64,000 nucleotides of DNA, from positions 434,001 through 498,000 of the forward strand of contig CAUQVF010000001.1 in assembly GCA_963521605.1 (NCBI GenBank), given 5' to 3'. Source of the stretch: Peptoanaerobacter sp963521605 (lineage in GTDB: Bacteria; Bacillota; Clostridia; Peptostreptococcales; Filifactoraceae). Of the stretch, positions 16,368 to 25,316 are shown piece by piece (positions within the stretch are counted from its first letter, which is position 1; each line of letters begins with the position of its first letter). The notes under the pieces are model-generated. The model was not told the DNA's origin, ran no database searches, and worked only from the letters and a program-made list of their open reading frames with translations. The position numbers were made by a program, and so were the translations under genes.

Positions 16368-17702
16368 ATGAGTGGAAATAATGGCGGAAGTGAAAAAAAA
16401 TTTAACTCGAAGATAGGCTTTATCCTTGCCTGTGTCGGATCTGCTGTTGGTATGGCAAATGTCTGGGGCTTCCCTTACAAACTTGGAAGCAGTGGTGGAT
16501 CGGCATTTTTGATAGCATATTTGATATTTATTGTAATATTCAGTTATACAGGATTATCTACAGAGTATGCTGTAGGTAGAAGAGCTAAGACAGGTACTGT
16601 AGGCGCCTACCATATGGCTTGGAAATCAGGTGGACAAGATAACTTTATAGGAAGAAATGTAGGTTGGATACCTTTGGCTGGTTCAATGTGTATTGCAATC
16701 GGTTATGCAGTAATCATCTCATACGTTTTAAAAGGATTGCTCCAATCTATTACAGGAAGTATCATGACTATAGATACTGCGACATGGTTTGAACAATTTT
16801 CATCACAAGATTTTGGAGTTGTACCTCTACACCTTGCAGTTGTAGTAATAACATTACTTACTCTTGTGTTTGGTGCTGAAAGTATAGAAAAATCAAATAA
16901 GGTTATGATGCCTTTATTCTTCATACTATTTGTATTTATGGCTGTGAGAATAGCTATGCTTCCAGGAGCAATAAAGGGTTATGAATATATGTTTATTCCT
17001 GATTGGAGCAAGCTTGCAGATCCTAATATCTGGGTAGCAGCTATGGGACAAGCATTCTTCTCTCTTTCAGTTACAGGTAGCGGTATGATAGTATACGGCG
17101 CATATCTTCCGGATAGTGAAGACTGTGTTGCAGGCGCAAGAGATACAGCAATATTTGACACTATAGCAGCTATGGTAGCAGCTATGGTAATGTTACCTGC
17201 GTGCTTTGCATTTAATCATGACCCAGCAGCCGGTCCCGGACTACTTTTCGTAGTTCTTCCTACAATACTTCAAAGTATGCCAGGTGGACAATTGTTTGCA
17301 ATAGCATTGTACCTTGCAGTTGTTTTTGGTGGTATATCTTCACTTCAAAACATGCTTGAGGTTGTTTTGGAGTCAATCAACTTCCGTTTCCCTAAGGTTA
17401 AAAGAGGATATATATTAGGGCTATTGTTCCTTATTTGTATGGGTGTAGGAGTATTTATGGAGCCTATATCTAAATGGGGTCCTTGGATGGATTTGGTTTC
17501 TATCTACATCATACCTATAGGAGCTACACTTGGTGCTATCTCATGGTTCTGGGTAATGAAAAAAGAAGATTTGATAGACGAAATAAACAAAGGCGCAAAA
17601 AAACCTATATCACCTATATGGTATAATATTGGTAAATATGTTTATGTTCCACTTGCAGCTATACTTTGTATAATAGCAATTGTAAATAAAACAGCTTTCT
17701 AA
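16368..17702 (+). CDS. Sodium-dependent transporter, SNF family (putative aromatic amino acid importer)
   Basis: 444 residues, LeuT-fold size for bacterial SNF proteins, with 11-12 membrane helices. The TM1 region (GFILACVGSAVGMANVWGFPYKLG) carries the family's unwound sodium/substrate segment. LeuT has an arginine gate in NVWRFPY; here it is glycine, NVWGFPY, which is unusual. GSGMIVYGAY in TM6 and the TM8 serine-rich motif GGISSLQNMLE are also in place. It probably imports tyrosine with sodium for the adjacent tyrosine phenol-lyase; the substrate is inferred from position only. Start ATG 16368 follows AGGAGGTG, 204 bp after tpl. Confidence 0.88.
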   Translation: MSGNNGGSEKKFNSKIGFILACVGSAVGMANVWGFPYKLGSSGGSAFLIAYLIFIVIFSYTGLSTEYAVGRRAKTGTVGAYHMAWKSGGQDNFIGRNVGWIPLAGSMCIAIGYAVIISYVLKGLLQSITGSIMTIDTATWFEQFSSQDFGVVPLHLAVVVITLLTLVFGAESIEKSNKVMMPLFFILFVFMAVRIAMLPGAIKGYEYMFIPDWSKLADPNIWVAAMGQAFFSLSVTGSGMIVYGAYLPDSEDCVAGARDTAIFDTIAAMVAAMVMLPACFAFNHDPAAGPGLLFVVLPTILQSMPGGQLFAIALYLAVVFGGISSLQNMLEVVLESINFRFPKVKRGYILGLLFLICMGVGVFMEPISKWGPWMDLVSIYIIPIGATLGAISWFWVMKKEDLIDEINKGAKKPISPIWYNIGKYVYVPLAAILCIIAIVNKTAF

Positions 17703-17718
17703 TTCTATATTTTTATAA

Positions 17719-17765
17719 AAAAAGTCGTTGAATTTCAATAAAATATTTTCAACGACTTTTATTTT
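17719..17765. terminator. Terminator after the SNF transporter
   Basis: AAAAGTCGTTGAA (from about 17720) pairs with TTCAACGACTTTT (to about 17760), with T-rich flanks on both strands, so it can act in both directions. The remaining gap to 18037 is AT-rich and shows no other feature. Confidence 0.8.
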
Positions 17766-18037
17766 TGTATATTTTTAATAGATATATTGTTATTTATCTT
17801 TCTTTTAACTTAGCCTAATCATTTTTTGTAAATATCCTTTAATTAGATAGAAAATCTATTATTATAATTTATTAATCTCTTATATTAGTAATGCCTATCA
17901 TCTAATACATTTTAATTTATTACAAATTCAACTCCCCCTATTATAAATATAATATCCGCTTACAAGCTTTTAAATATAAACTTCTGAGTATTTGAGTTAT
18001 TATATCATTATAATTTTCTAATAGAATTAAAGTTAAT

Positions 18038-18586
18038 TTACTCCCATATATCTCTATCTTCTTTCGATATTAAATTTTTCTTTTGTTTAAGAATACCAGT
18101 GATGAAAAATATCACTCCTGAAATGGCAAATCCTAAACCAAATACCAACAATATCCAAAATGGTGCACTCTTTTGCTCTATATAGTTTTTCATTTGTAAT
18201 AGGAAAAATACTCCAATCATAAATTGTGATACTCCAATATTTATAAAAAATGAATAACGCTTTTTCATTTGTCTATTTAGCTCCTCAGTTTCTGTATAAA
18301 GTTCTAATTCTCCTTCTGCCTTGTTCTTTCTTAAATATACTCTACCTGCATACTCTGTAATTACACTAATACCTGTCTCCTCTAAAAATTTAAAATACTC
18401 TTTCTTATTTTGTCCCATGTACTTTGGAATATCAATTTTATATTGATATTTAGCAGGAGAAACATCTTCAAACTCATATTCTCCGTTAGAATATTTGATA
18501 AGCATCTTGCCTTGTTCACCCTGTTCATTAAGCCATTGTTCTTCCTTAGTAATATCTACAAAAGTCTTTTTAACTGTAGTTTTCAT
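18038..18586 (-). CDS. DUF2812-family membrane protein
   Basis: 182 residues. A soluble N-terminal DUF2812 region (to about 115) contains the typical EEQWLNEQGEQGKMLIKYSNGEYEF-type start and KYQYKIDIPK. Two membrane helices follow (about 118-135 and 146-168), then a short basic tail. Function unknown. DUF2812 proteins are typically paired with PadR-type regulators, as here, and are thought to be membrane effectors or sensors of the regulator. Start ATG 18586 follows AAAGGAG, 74 bp after padR. Confidence 0.82.
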   Translation of the reverse strand: MKTTVKKTFVDITKEEQWLNEQGEQGKMLIKYSNGEYEFEDVSPAKYQYKIDIPKYMGQNKKEYFKFLEETGISVITEYAGRVYLRKNKAEGELELYTETEELNRQMKKRYSFFINIGVSQFMIGVFFLLQMKNYIEQKSAPFWILLVFGLGFAISGVIFFITGILKQKKNLISKEDRDIWE

Positions 18587-18660
18587 CTTTTTTCTCCTTT
18601 GTTTTAAATTTATAAACTCTTGAGAGTATAATTTTAAACTTTATTATATACGTGTTTGTC

Positions 18661-18972
18661 TTATATTTTCCTTGCATTTGAAAGCAACTCTTCAAGTCTC
18701 AAAATTTCTTTTTCAAAATTCTCCTTGCCCTCATTTGTGATGATGTACTCAATCTTTCTATCCTTTGATTGTTCGTCCAACTGTTTTATCCATTTCTTTT
18801 TCTGTAATGTATCAAGTGCTCCATATAATGTTCCGGCTCCAAGATTAACACGTCCGTCAGTCATTTCCGCTATATCCTTCATCAATGCATATCCATGTGC
18901 CGGACTATGTAGACGAAGTAGGATGTAATAGATATTCTCTGTCAAAGCACCACTGTTTGCTAACCTACCCAT
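18661..18972 (-). CDS. PadR-family transcriptional regulator
   Basis: 103 residues, the short PadR subfamily: winged helix with LTENIYYILLRLHSPAHGYALMKDI and GAGTLYGALDTLQKKKWIKQL, then a C-terminal dimerisation helix (RLEELLSNARKI). PadR proteins are usually autorepressors released by a ligand or stress. The start at ATG 18972 follows GGAGGAG. Its own promoter region (18998-19085) is filled with ATTACG half-sites, so autoregulation is likely. It is co-transcribed with the DUF2812 gene. Confidence 0.9.
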   Translation of the reverse strand: MGRLANSGALTENIYYILLRLHSPAHGYALMKDIAEMTDGRVNLGAGTLYGALDTLQKKKWIKQLDEQSKDRKIEYIITNEGKENFEKEILRLEELLSNARKI

Positions 18973-18997
18973 ATTTTCTCCTCCTTTTACATTTACT

Positions 18998-19085
18998 ATT
19001 ACGGTTTTAGATATTACGTTTTATGTTATTACGTTTTTATCTGTATCATTAAACGTAATATATCATAATCCGTAATACTTGTCAA
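18998..19085 (-). promoter_or_regulatory. padR promoter with ATTACG operator array
   Basis: Minus-strand promoter: TTGACA (19085-19080) and TATATT (19062-19057), 17 bp apart. The motif ATTACG occurs on the plus strand at 18998, 19013 and 19028, exactly 15 bp apart, and inverted as CGTAAT at 19054 and 19071, overlapping the -10 and the spacer. Repressor bound there would cover the promoter. The motif array is seen; PadR as the binder is inferred. Confidence 0.8.
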
Positions 19086-19230
19086 TAGTTTTTTTTAAAT
19101 TTTTTTAAAAAAATTTATTTTTCTATAGAAAAAACAGTTGTTGATGTTATAATGTAATTAGTCGTAACTAAGTCAAAAACTGTATTTTCAAATGTTTCTT
19201 CTATCTTATAATTTTAAAGGAGGCTTTATA

Positions 19231-19668
19231 ATGTTGTGCAAAGAATGTTATGTCGAACAAAACAGAATAACTCCACTACTCAATCCAAGACAGTGTTTGG
19301 AAGAGCATACCCAATATGTCTGCGGTACTTGTGGTAGATGCATTTGTATAGAACATACTCAAAGAGGTCTTCAAAGGTGGAACTTCCCCTTTAAATCTTT
19401 GGAAATAACAAAACTATATTTAAGATCTGCTGATTTTACCATGAAAAAAGCTTGTGGAATATATGAGATAAAAAGTACAAAAGGAAGAGTTTTCTACAAA
19501 ATTTTTGCAGATGATGATGATTTGAATACTTTTTTAAAGAAAAATAAGGATAAGTCATGTGATAAGATGAAGGCAGTATTTTCTATGGATAGTTATGAAG
19601 AATTCGCTAATACAAAAGTAAAAAGACTCAGCATTGATGAGGTGGAAAAATATTTATCTGAAAGATAG
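19231..19668 (+). CDS. Cysteine-rich (zinc-ribbon-like) protein of unknown function
   Basis: 145 residues. The N-terminal third has CKECYVEQ, CGTCGRCICIEHTQRGLQRW, so several C-x-x-C pairs plus His that could bind zinc. The rest (about 60-145) is soluble, with YEIKSTKGRVFYKIFADDDDLNTFL and a basic SIDEVEKYLSER end. I do not recognise the family. Start ATG 19231 sits behind AAAGGAGG; a longer in-frame start at 19192 has no ribosome site. It is alone between the divergent padR unit and the antiporter gene. Confidence 0.7.
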   Translation: MLCKECYVEQNRITPLLNPRQCLEEHTQYVCGTCGRCICIEHTQRGLQRWNFPFKSLEITKLYLRSADFTMKKACGIYEIKSTKGRVFYKIFADDDDLNTFLKKNKDKSCDKMKAVFSMDSYEEFANTKVKRLSIDEVEKYLSER

Positions 19669-19880
19669 TATTTTAATTTTTGATCTATACTTTTTAAAAT
19701 AAGCTGTTATAATTAAAGATGGATGTTAATAAAATTATTGATAACTTATTTAGATTTTTGTATGGATTTGAAAATTTTATAATGTATTGTAAGTTATCTT
19801 TCTAATCTTAATCACTTGATAGTTGCATATTGATATGTCTTGAATATATTTAGTGAATAATATCTTTAGAAAGGAGAACT

Positions 19881-21476
19881 ATGAACCTTTTTATACTTGG
19901 CTCTGCAGTAGTAATAATATTATGTGTCTTTTTAAATAAATTTTCCATGAGATTCGGTATTCCTATGCTGCTTGCATTTATAATACTTGGTATGTTATTT
20001 GGAACAGACGGCATATTGAAGATTGAGCTTGACAATTATTCTTTTGTTGCGGACATTTGTAGTGTTGCACTTATTTTCATAATGTTCTATGGCGGCTTTG
20101 GTACAAATTTTTCCACAGCAAGACCTATAATGATAAGAGCTGCTCTGCTTGCTACTATAGGCGTTGCAATGACTGCTCTTTTTGTAGGAATCTTCTGCCA
20201 TCTTGTGCTAAAGATGGACTTCATACACAGCTTGCTTATGGGTGCAGTAATATCTTCTACAGACGCAGCATCAGTCTTTTCGATATTTCGTTCAAGAAAA
20301 CTGGGACTAAGATACAATACTGCTTCCTTATTGGAGGTAGAAAGCGGCAGTAACGACCCGACTTCATATATGTTAACAATAGTTCTTATTCAGATTTTGG
20401 AAGGAAGTATGAGTACATCATTTATACTTTCAACCATCTTATTACAAATATCTGTAGGTGTTGCACTTGGCTTAATAATAGGCTTTGCAGGTACTTATCT
20501 GCTCAATAAGATTAAATTTGAAACTGAAGGCTTTAATATCATATTTGTATTTGCCATTGCTCTTGCTTCTTATTCACTACCTGCTATATTTCGTGGAAAT
20601 GGATACCTGAGCGCATATATTGCAGGACTTATAATTGGAAATTCAAAAATTCAATTTAAGAAGAATCTGGTTATTTTCTTTGACGGTATAACAGGGCTTA
20701 TGCAGATGTTGATTTTCTTTTTGCTTGGTTTACTTGCCACTCCGTCAAGATTTGCCAATATAGCTCCTGAAGCTATAAGCATTATGCTGGTGCTTACATT
20801 TATAGTCAGACCTTTGGTTGTATTTTTGATTTTAAAGTTATTTAAATGCAGTATGAAACAGATATTTCTTGTTGCTTTTGCAGGACTTAGAGGTGCCGCA
20901 TCAATAGTTTTTGCTATCTTGGTTATGACAAGCGGTAGCGGAAGTTATGAGATTTTTGATATAGTCTTTTTCATAGTCTTGTTGTCTATTTTATTCCAAG
21001 GTTCTTTACTGCCTTATGTATCAAAAAAACTTGATATGATAGATATAGAAGAAGATATAATGAAGACCTTCTCTGACTATTCAGAAGAATTACCTATACA
21101 GTTCATACAGATAAGTCTGCCTGAAAATCACTATTGGGTAGGAAAGCCTATAAAAGACATACAACTTCCTCCTGAAACCCTCATAGTTTACAAGGATGAC
21201 GGAGACAATATATATGTTCCTGACGGAAATACCGTCTTAAAGTCCGGAGATAAACTTGTCTTAAGTGCTTTGGATGTGGAAGATGTAAGAGGAATAAAAT
21301 TAACTGAAATTAATATTACTGAAAAACATGACTATGTAGGTAAGAAAATATCCGATATAGCAAAAGAAAATATAAATCTTATAATTTTGATTAAAAGGCA
21401 GTCTGAAGTCGTAATTCCAAGAGGAGATACGATGATTTTAAAAGGTGACCTGCTTATTTGCAATCAACTATTATAG
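19881..21476 (+). CDS. nhaP2: Potassium/proton antiporter, NhaP2 (CvrA) type
   Basis: 531 residues: about 12 membrane helices of the CPA1 family (to about 385), with VISSTDAASVFSIF and the acidic ND pair in EVESGSNDPTSYML, then two RCK_C/TrkA-C-type cytosolic domains (about 405-470 and 475-531). This layout is that of NhaP2/CvrA, which exports K+ (or Na+) for protons and guards cell volume. The RCK_C domains suggest nucleotide or ion gating. Start ATG 19881 follows AAAGGAGA. It is transcribed alone and ends before a bidirectional terminator at 21842. Confidence 0.88.
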   Translation: MNLFILGSAVVIILCVFLNKFSMRFGIPMLLAFIILGMLFGTDGILKIELDNYSFVADICSVALIFIMFYGGFGTNFSTARPIMIRAALLATIGVAMTALFVGIFCHLVLKMDFIHSLLMGAVISSTDAASVFSIFRSRKLGLRYNTASLLEVESGSNDPTSYMLTIVLIQILEGSMSTSFILSTILLQISVGVALGLIIGFAGTYLLNKIKFETEGFNIIFVFAIALASYSLPAIFRGNGYLSAYIAGLIIGNSKIQFKKNLVIFFDGITGLMQMLIFFLLGLLATPSRFANIAPEAISIMLVLTFIVRPLVVFLILKLFKCSMKQIFLVAFAGLRGAASIVFAILVMTSGSGSYEIFDIVFFIVLLSILFQGSLLPYVSKKLDMIDIEEDIMKTFSDYSEELPIQFIQISLPENHYWVGKPIKDIQLPPETLIVYKDDGDNIYVPDGNTVLKSGDKLVLSALDVEDVRGIKLTEINITEKHDYVGKKISDIAKENINLIILIKRQSEVVIPRGDTMILKGDLLICNQLL

Positions 21477-21563
21477 ATATTGTTCAATTACTGTTCTTGC
21501 TAAGAAATTTAACAAAAATTGACAAAAATTAAAAACTTTAATTTAAAAAGATTTATACGTATA

Positions 21564-21590
21564 ATACTAATCACCATTTATAATAGCAAG
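21564..21590. repeat. 27-bp exact inverted repeat, copy 2
   Basis: Exact reverse complement of 3369-3395 over 27 bp, starting ATACTAATCACC. It lies in the gap between the antiporter gene and asnS, next to a copy of the dispersed repeat at 21651. Confidence 0.75.
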
Positions 21591-21650
21591 GTTGTTATAT
21601 TATCAAATTCTTTGTTTTGCAGATTATCAATAATCTTACTGTTATAAAAT

Positions 21651-21760
21651 TATACTACAATCTAACAGAATGATGGATAAAATATTTTCAGTACATTTAT
21701 AATAACGCCATTAATCATATACTATTTTTTAAAAATAATTGATGGAAATTATCCATAGAT
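21651..21760 (-). repeat. Dispersed roughly 110-bp repeat, minus orientation
   Basis: Read on the minus strand, this stretch begins TCTATGGATAATTTCCAT and continues through ATTATAAATGTACTGAAAA, TTTTATCCAT and TTAGATTGTAGTATA. The plus-strand copies at 35639-35747 and 31096-31210 have the same segments in the same order. No frame is open across it. Confidence 0.7.
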
Positions 21761-21841
21761 GAAATAGGTAATAGCATTACAAGGTTTTTGATAGGTTTTT
21801 AGTATGATTTTTAGTATAATTATATTTTTTCAATATAAATT

Positions 21842-21880
21842 TTAAAACCGTAGAAATTAAAAATCTCTACGGTTTTTTAT
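21842..21880. terminator. Terminator of asnS, probably bidirectional
   Basis: AAACCGTAG (21844-21852) pairs with CTACGGTTT (21867-21875), with an A-tract on one side and TTTTTTAT on the other. It lies 20 bp after the asnS stop and also faces the antiporter gene. Confidence 0.8.
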
Positions 21881-21899
21881 ATTTACTGTAAATTTCTAA

Positions 21900-23294
21900 T
21901 TAGAATTCAGCTGTTCCAACAGTCCTTGGGAAGGCAATGACATCTCTTATGTTTTGCATTCCTGTCAGATACATTATCATTCTTTCAAAACCGAGTCCGT
22001 AGCCTGAGTGTTTTACTCCACCGTATTTTCTAAGCTCCAAATACCACCAATAAGCATCTCTGTCTAAGTTGTTGTCCTTGATTTTCTTTTCCAATATATC
22101 AAGTCTTTCCTCTCTTTGAGAGCCGCCTATTATCTCACCAACTCCGGGTACAAGAAGATCCATTGCAGCTACAGTCTTGCCGTCGTCGTTACTTCTCATG
22201 TAGAATGCCTTGATTTTTTCAGGATAATCTGTTACAAATACAGGTTTTTTGAATATTTGCTCAGTCAAATATCTCTCGTGTTCTGTTTGCAAATCTATGC
22301 CCCATTCCACCTTATATTCAAATTTTTGACCGGAATTTTGGAGAAGTTCTACAGCCTTTGTATAAGTTATTCTTTCAAACTTGTTTTCCAAGATATTATT
22401 TAATCTTTCAAATAGTCCTTTGTCTACAAAATTGTTGAAAAATTCCATTTCTTCTTTAGCATTTTCAAGACAATATCTTATTATGAATTTTACCATTTCT
22501 TCAGCAACATCCATATTTTCCTGCAAAGTTGCAAATGCCATTTCAGGCTCTATCATCCAAAATTCCGCAGCATGTCTTGCAGTATTTGAATTTTCAGCTC
22601 TAAATGTAGGTCCGAAAGTATAGACATTCTTAAATGCCATAGCAAATATTTCCGCTTCAAGCTGTCCGCTTACAGTCAAGTGAGTTTCCTTGTCAAAAAA
22701 GTCTTCTTTATAGTCTACCTTTCCCTCAGGACTTTTAGGAAGGTTGTTCATATCAAGTGTAGTCACTTGGAACATTTCTCCTGCACCTTCAGCATCTGAG
22801 GCAGTTATTATAGGAGTATGTGCATAGACAAAGTTTTTATCTTGGAAAAATTTGTGTACTGCATAGGCTGCTATAGAGCGCACTCTGAAAACAGCTGAAA
22901 AAGCATTTGCCCTTGGTCTTAGATGGGCAATAGTTCTTAGATATTCAAAGGTATGTCTCTTTTTTTGTAGAGGATAATCACTGTCAGATGTTGCAAGAAG
23001 TGTGACTTCATTTGCTTTTACCTCGAATGCCTGTTTTGCACCTTCAGTCTTGACCAATTCACCCTTTACCTTTATTGCAGTGTATATAGGATATTTTACA
23101 ACTTCTTTGAAATTTTTAAGATTTTCTGCTTCCAATACAATTTGCAAATTACTGAAAAATGTTCCGTCGTTAAGTTCAATAAAAGCAAATTTATTTGAAT
23201 CTCTAATTGTCTTAACCCAGCCTTGAACTGTAACTTCCTTGCCTAAAAATTCCTCAGATTGTTGAAAAATCTGTCTTATATCTAAAATACTCAT
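21900..23294 (-). CDS. asnS: Asparagine--tRNA ligase
   Basis: 464 residues, normal length. OB-fold anticodon-binding domain first (VTVQGWVKTIRDSNKFAFIELNDG-type start, about 19-110), then the class II core: TPIITASDAEGAGEMF, FRAENSNTARHAAEFWMIEPEMAF (motif 2) and GYGLGFERMIMYLTGMQNIRDVIAFPR (motif 3). The asparagine-type reading is supported by NTARHAAEF rather than the aspartyl pattern; a separate aspS is present at 27832. Start ATG 23294 follows AGAGG. No T-box was seen upstream. Confidence 0.95.
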   Translation of the reverse strand: MSILDIRQIFQQSEEFLGKEVTVQGWVKTIRDSNKFAFIELNDGTFFSNLQIVLEAENLKNFKEVVKYPIYTAIKVKGELVKTEGAKQAFEVKANEVTLLATSDSDYPLQKKRHTFEYLRTIAHLRPRANAFSAVFRVRSIAAYAVHKFFQDKNFVYAHTPIITASDAEGAGEMFQVTTLDMNNLPKSPEGKVDYKEDFFDKETHLTVSGQLEAEIFAMAFKNVYTFGPTFRAENSNTARHAAEFWMIEPEMAFATLQENMDVAEEMVKFIIRYCLENAKEEMEFFNNFVDKGLFERLNNILENKFERITYTKAVELLQNSGQKFEYKVEWGIDLQTEHERYLTEQIFKKPVFVTDYPEKIKAFYMRSNDDGKTVAAMDLLVPGVGEIIGGSQREERLDILEKKIKDNNLDRDAYWWYLELRKYGGVKHSGYGLGFERMIMYLTGMQNIRDVIAFPRTVGTAEF

Positions 23295-23424
23295 AATAAT
23301 AACCTCTTTATTTTTTATAATTTTTGTTTTTACTTATTTTAAAATCAAAGCTTTTCTCTCTATATATGAAATTAATAATTGCTTTTTTATTTACTACAAT
23401 GATATTCAACTTATAATACTATTA

Positions 23425-24600
23425 TTACATAGCACCCTTATATATCATTCTCATCTTTTCCACTGTTACTACATTATTTTCACCAAAGGCTGTCCTTCCT
23501 CTTTGTACAAGTCTGTCCACTATTTCTTCAGTGTCTTTTTCCGTAACATTATAGTCAGCAAGATGTGTACTTACTTCCAGAGATTCAAAAAACTCTCTTG
23601 TTTTTTGTATTGCCTTATCTATTTTTTCTTCATCACTGCCATCAGCAATTCCAAATATATTTTTTCCATATTGAAGTATCTTGTCTTTTTTGACATCCCT
23701 CATTATGTTCATAAGTGATGGTAGCACTATAGCAAGTGTCCTTCCGTGGTCAATATTAAATCTTTCAGTAAGTTCATGACCCAAAAGATGTGTAGCCCAG
23801 TCTTCAGGCACTCCACAAGCTATATATCCGTTTAGTCCGTTTGTTGACGCCCACATAAAGTTAGCTCTTGTAGCATAGTCTTGACTTTTAGATTCATCCA
23901 TTACATCCGGAGCGATATCAATCAATGTCTTAAGTACGCGCTCAGCAAAGTAATCCTGAATCTTTGCATCTACAGGGTATGTCAAATATTGCTCAATTAC
24001 ATGGACATAGGTATCTACAATTCCGTTTGCAAGCTGTTTTTTTGGAAGAGTGTATGTCAATGTAGGATCAAGTATGGAAAACTCAGGGTAAGTTAATTTT
24101 GAAGCAAAAGAATACTTTGCCTTTTTCTCTATAAATGTGATAACTCCACCATTATTCATCTCAGAGCCTGTAGCAGGAATAGTAAGCACAGTTCCAAAAG
24201 GTAGGGCTTTTTCAGCTCTTATAGGCTTATTATCTCCCCAATAGAAAAAGTCTTGAGGATTTTCAACAAATACAGCTATTGATATAAACTTTGTAGCGTC
24301 TATTACAGAGCCTCCACCTACAGCCAAGAGATAGTCATAGTTCTCAGACTTTATCAACTTAACAGCTTCCATACACTTTTCATAAGTCGGATTAGCAGGT
24401 ATTCCATCAAACTCTCCTATAATATATCCACTTAGAGCATCTTTTACCTTATCTATTGTGCCGAATTTCTTAGCAGAGGAACCACCGTACAATATCAATA
24501 CCTTCTTATCCTTTGCTATGTTTTTGGAAAGCTGCGGTATTTGATTTTGTCCAAATATTATTTTTACAGGGTTTTTATAAACAAAATTTTCTATTGCCAT
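23425..24600 (-). CDS. Iron-containing alcohol dehydrogenase, YqhD/BdhA type
   Basis: 391 residues, group III metal-dependent alcohol dehydrogenase. N-terminal dinucleotide domain with KKVLILYGGSSAKK and VGGGSVIDATKFI; the metal ligands are in GIVDTYVHVIEQY (Asp and His) and GHELTERFNIDHGRTLAI (two His). This subfamily reduces aldehydes such as butanal with NADPH. The role here may be alcohol formation or aldehyde detoxification. Start ATG 24600 follows AGGAGGA, 9 bp after the rluB stop; it is probably part of the same transcript. Confidence 0.9.
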   Translation of the reverse strand: MAIENFVYKNPVKIIFGQNQIPQLSKNIAKDKKVLILYGGSSAKKFGTIDKVKDALSGYIIGEFDGIPANPTYEKCMEAVKLIKSENYDYLLAVGGGSVIDATKFISIAVFVENPQDFFYWGDNKPIRAEKALPFGTVLTIPATGSEMNNGGVITFIEKKAKYSFASKLTYPEFSILDPTLTYTLPKKQLANGIVDTYVHVIEQYLTYPVDAKIQDYFAERVLKTLIDIAPDVMDESKSQDYATRANFMWASTNGLNGYIACGVPEDWATHLLGHELTERFNIDHGRTLAIVLPSLMNIMRDVKKDKILQYGKNIFGIADGSDEEKIDKAIQKTREFFESLEVSTHLADYNVTEKDTEEIVDRLVQRGRTAFGENNVVTVEKMRMIYKGAM

Positions 24601-24609
24601 GACATCCTC

Positions 24610-25308
24610 CTATAAATTAAACAAATAATTCTTCTCTTCTTCGGTAAGTTTTCTATATTTTCCTTCAACTATTCTACCAAGTTTGATTTTACCTATTGAA
24701 ACTCTCTTAAGTTCCCTTACGTTTCTGCCCAAGACTTCTATCATCTTTCTTATCTGTCTGTTTCTTCCCTCATATATAGATATCTTATACATAGCCTCAG
24801 AAAAGTCATATAGTTCTATTTCAGCAGGTAGGGTTTTTTTTGAGTCTATTATTACTCCCTCACTGAATTTTTTCATCTGATTTTCACTCAATCTGCCGTC
24901 AAGAGTGGCTATATACGTCTTTTTTACATGATTACTTGGATGTGCAATCTTATTTGCCAGGTCTCCGTCATTTGTAACTATTATTAGCCCTCTACTGTCA
25001 TAGTCAAGTCTTCCTACAGGAAATACACTGATATCAGGAGGAAAAAAATCCGTAATACAATATCTGCCAAACTCGTCTGAAACTGTAGATACTACATTTT
25101 TGGGTTTATTAAACAGATAATAGTATTTTTTTACCTTTATGTCTGAGATTATTCTTCCGTCAAGCTCCACCTCGTCGTCATCATTTACTGTATAGGCAAG
25201 ATTCTCCAATACTTCTCCATTTATTTTAACTTTTTTTTCCTTTATCAGCTCATCTGCTTTTCTTCTTGAATAGGCAGTCTTTGTCGCTATAAATTTGTTG
25301 ATTCTCAT
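24610..25308 (-). CDS. rluB: 23S rRNA pseudouridine synthase, RluB/RsuA family
   Basis: 232 residues. N-terminal S4 RNA-binding domain (MRINKFIATKTAYSRRKADE, VKINGEVL) and the RsuA-family catalytic motif with the aspartate in GRLDYDSRGLIIVTNDGDLA (about 100-120). The C-terminal region has YEGRNRQIRKMIEVLG, typical of this family. RluB modifies 23S rRNA; RsuA (16S) is the alternative and cannot be excluded. Start ATG 25308 follows AGGAG, and it begins 8 bp after the FliK-like gene. Confidence 0.9.
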   Translation of the reverse strand: MRINKFIATKTAYSRRKADELIKEKKVKINGEVLENLAYTVNDDDEVELDGRIISDIKVKKYYYLFNKPKNVVSTVSDEFGRYCITDFFPPDISVFPVGRLDYDSRGLIIVTNDGDLANKIAHPSNHVKKTYIATLDGRLSENQMKKFSEGVIIDSKKTLPAEIELYDFSEAMYKISIYEGRNRQIRKMIEVLGRNVRELKRVSIGKIKLGRIVEGKYRKLTEEEKNYLFNL

Positions 25309-25316
25309 ATTTTCTC

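Noticed and set aside
21900..23424. A T-box leader in front of asnS or aspS
   Set aside because: I searched both leaders for the GGTGGTACCACG core and found none; the only copy in the window is upstream of alaS.
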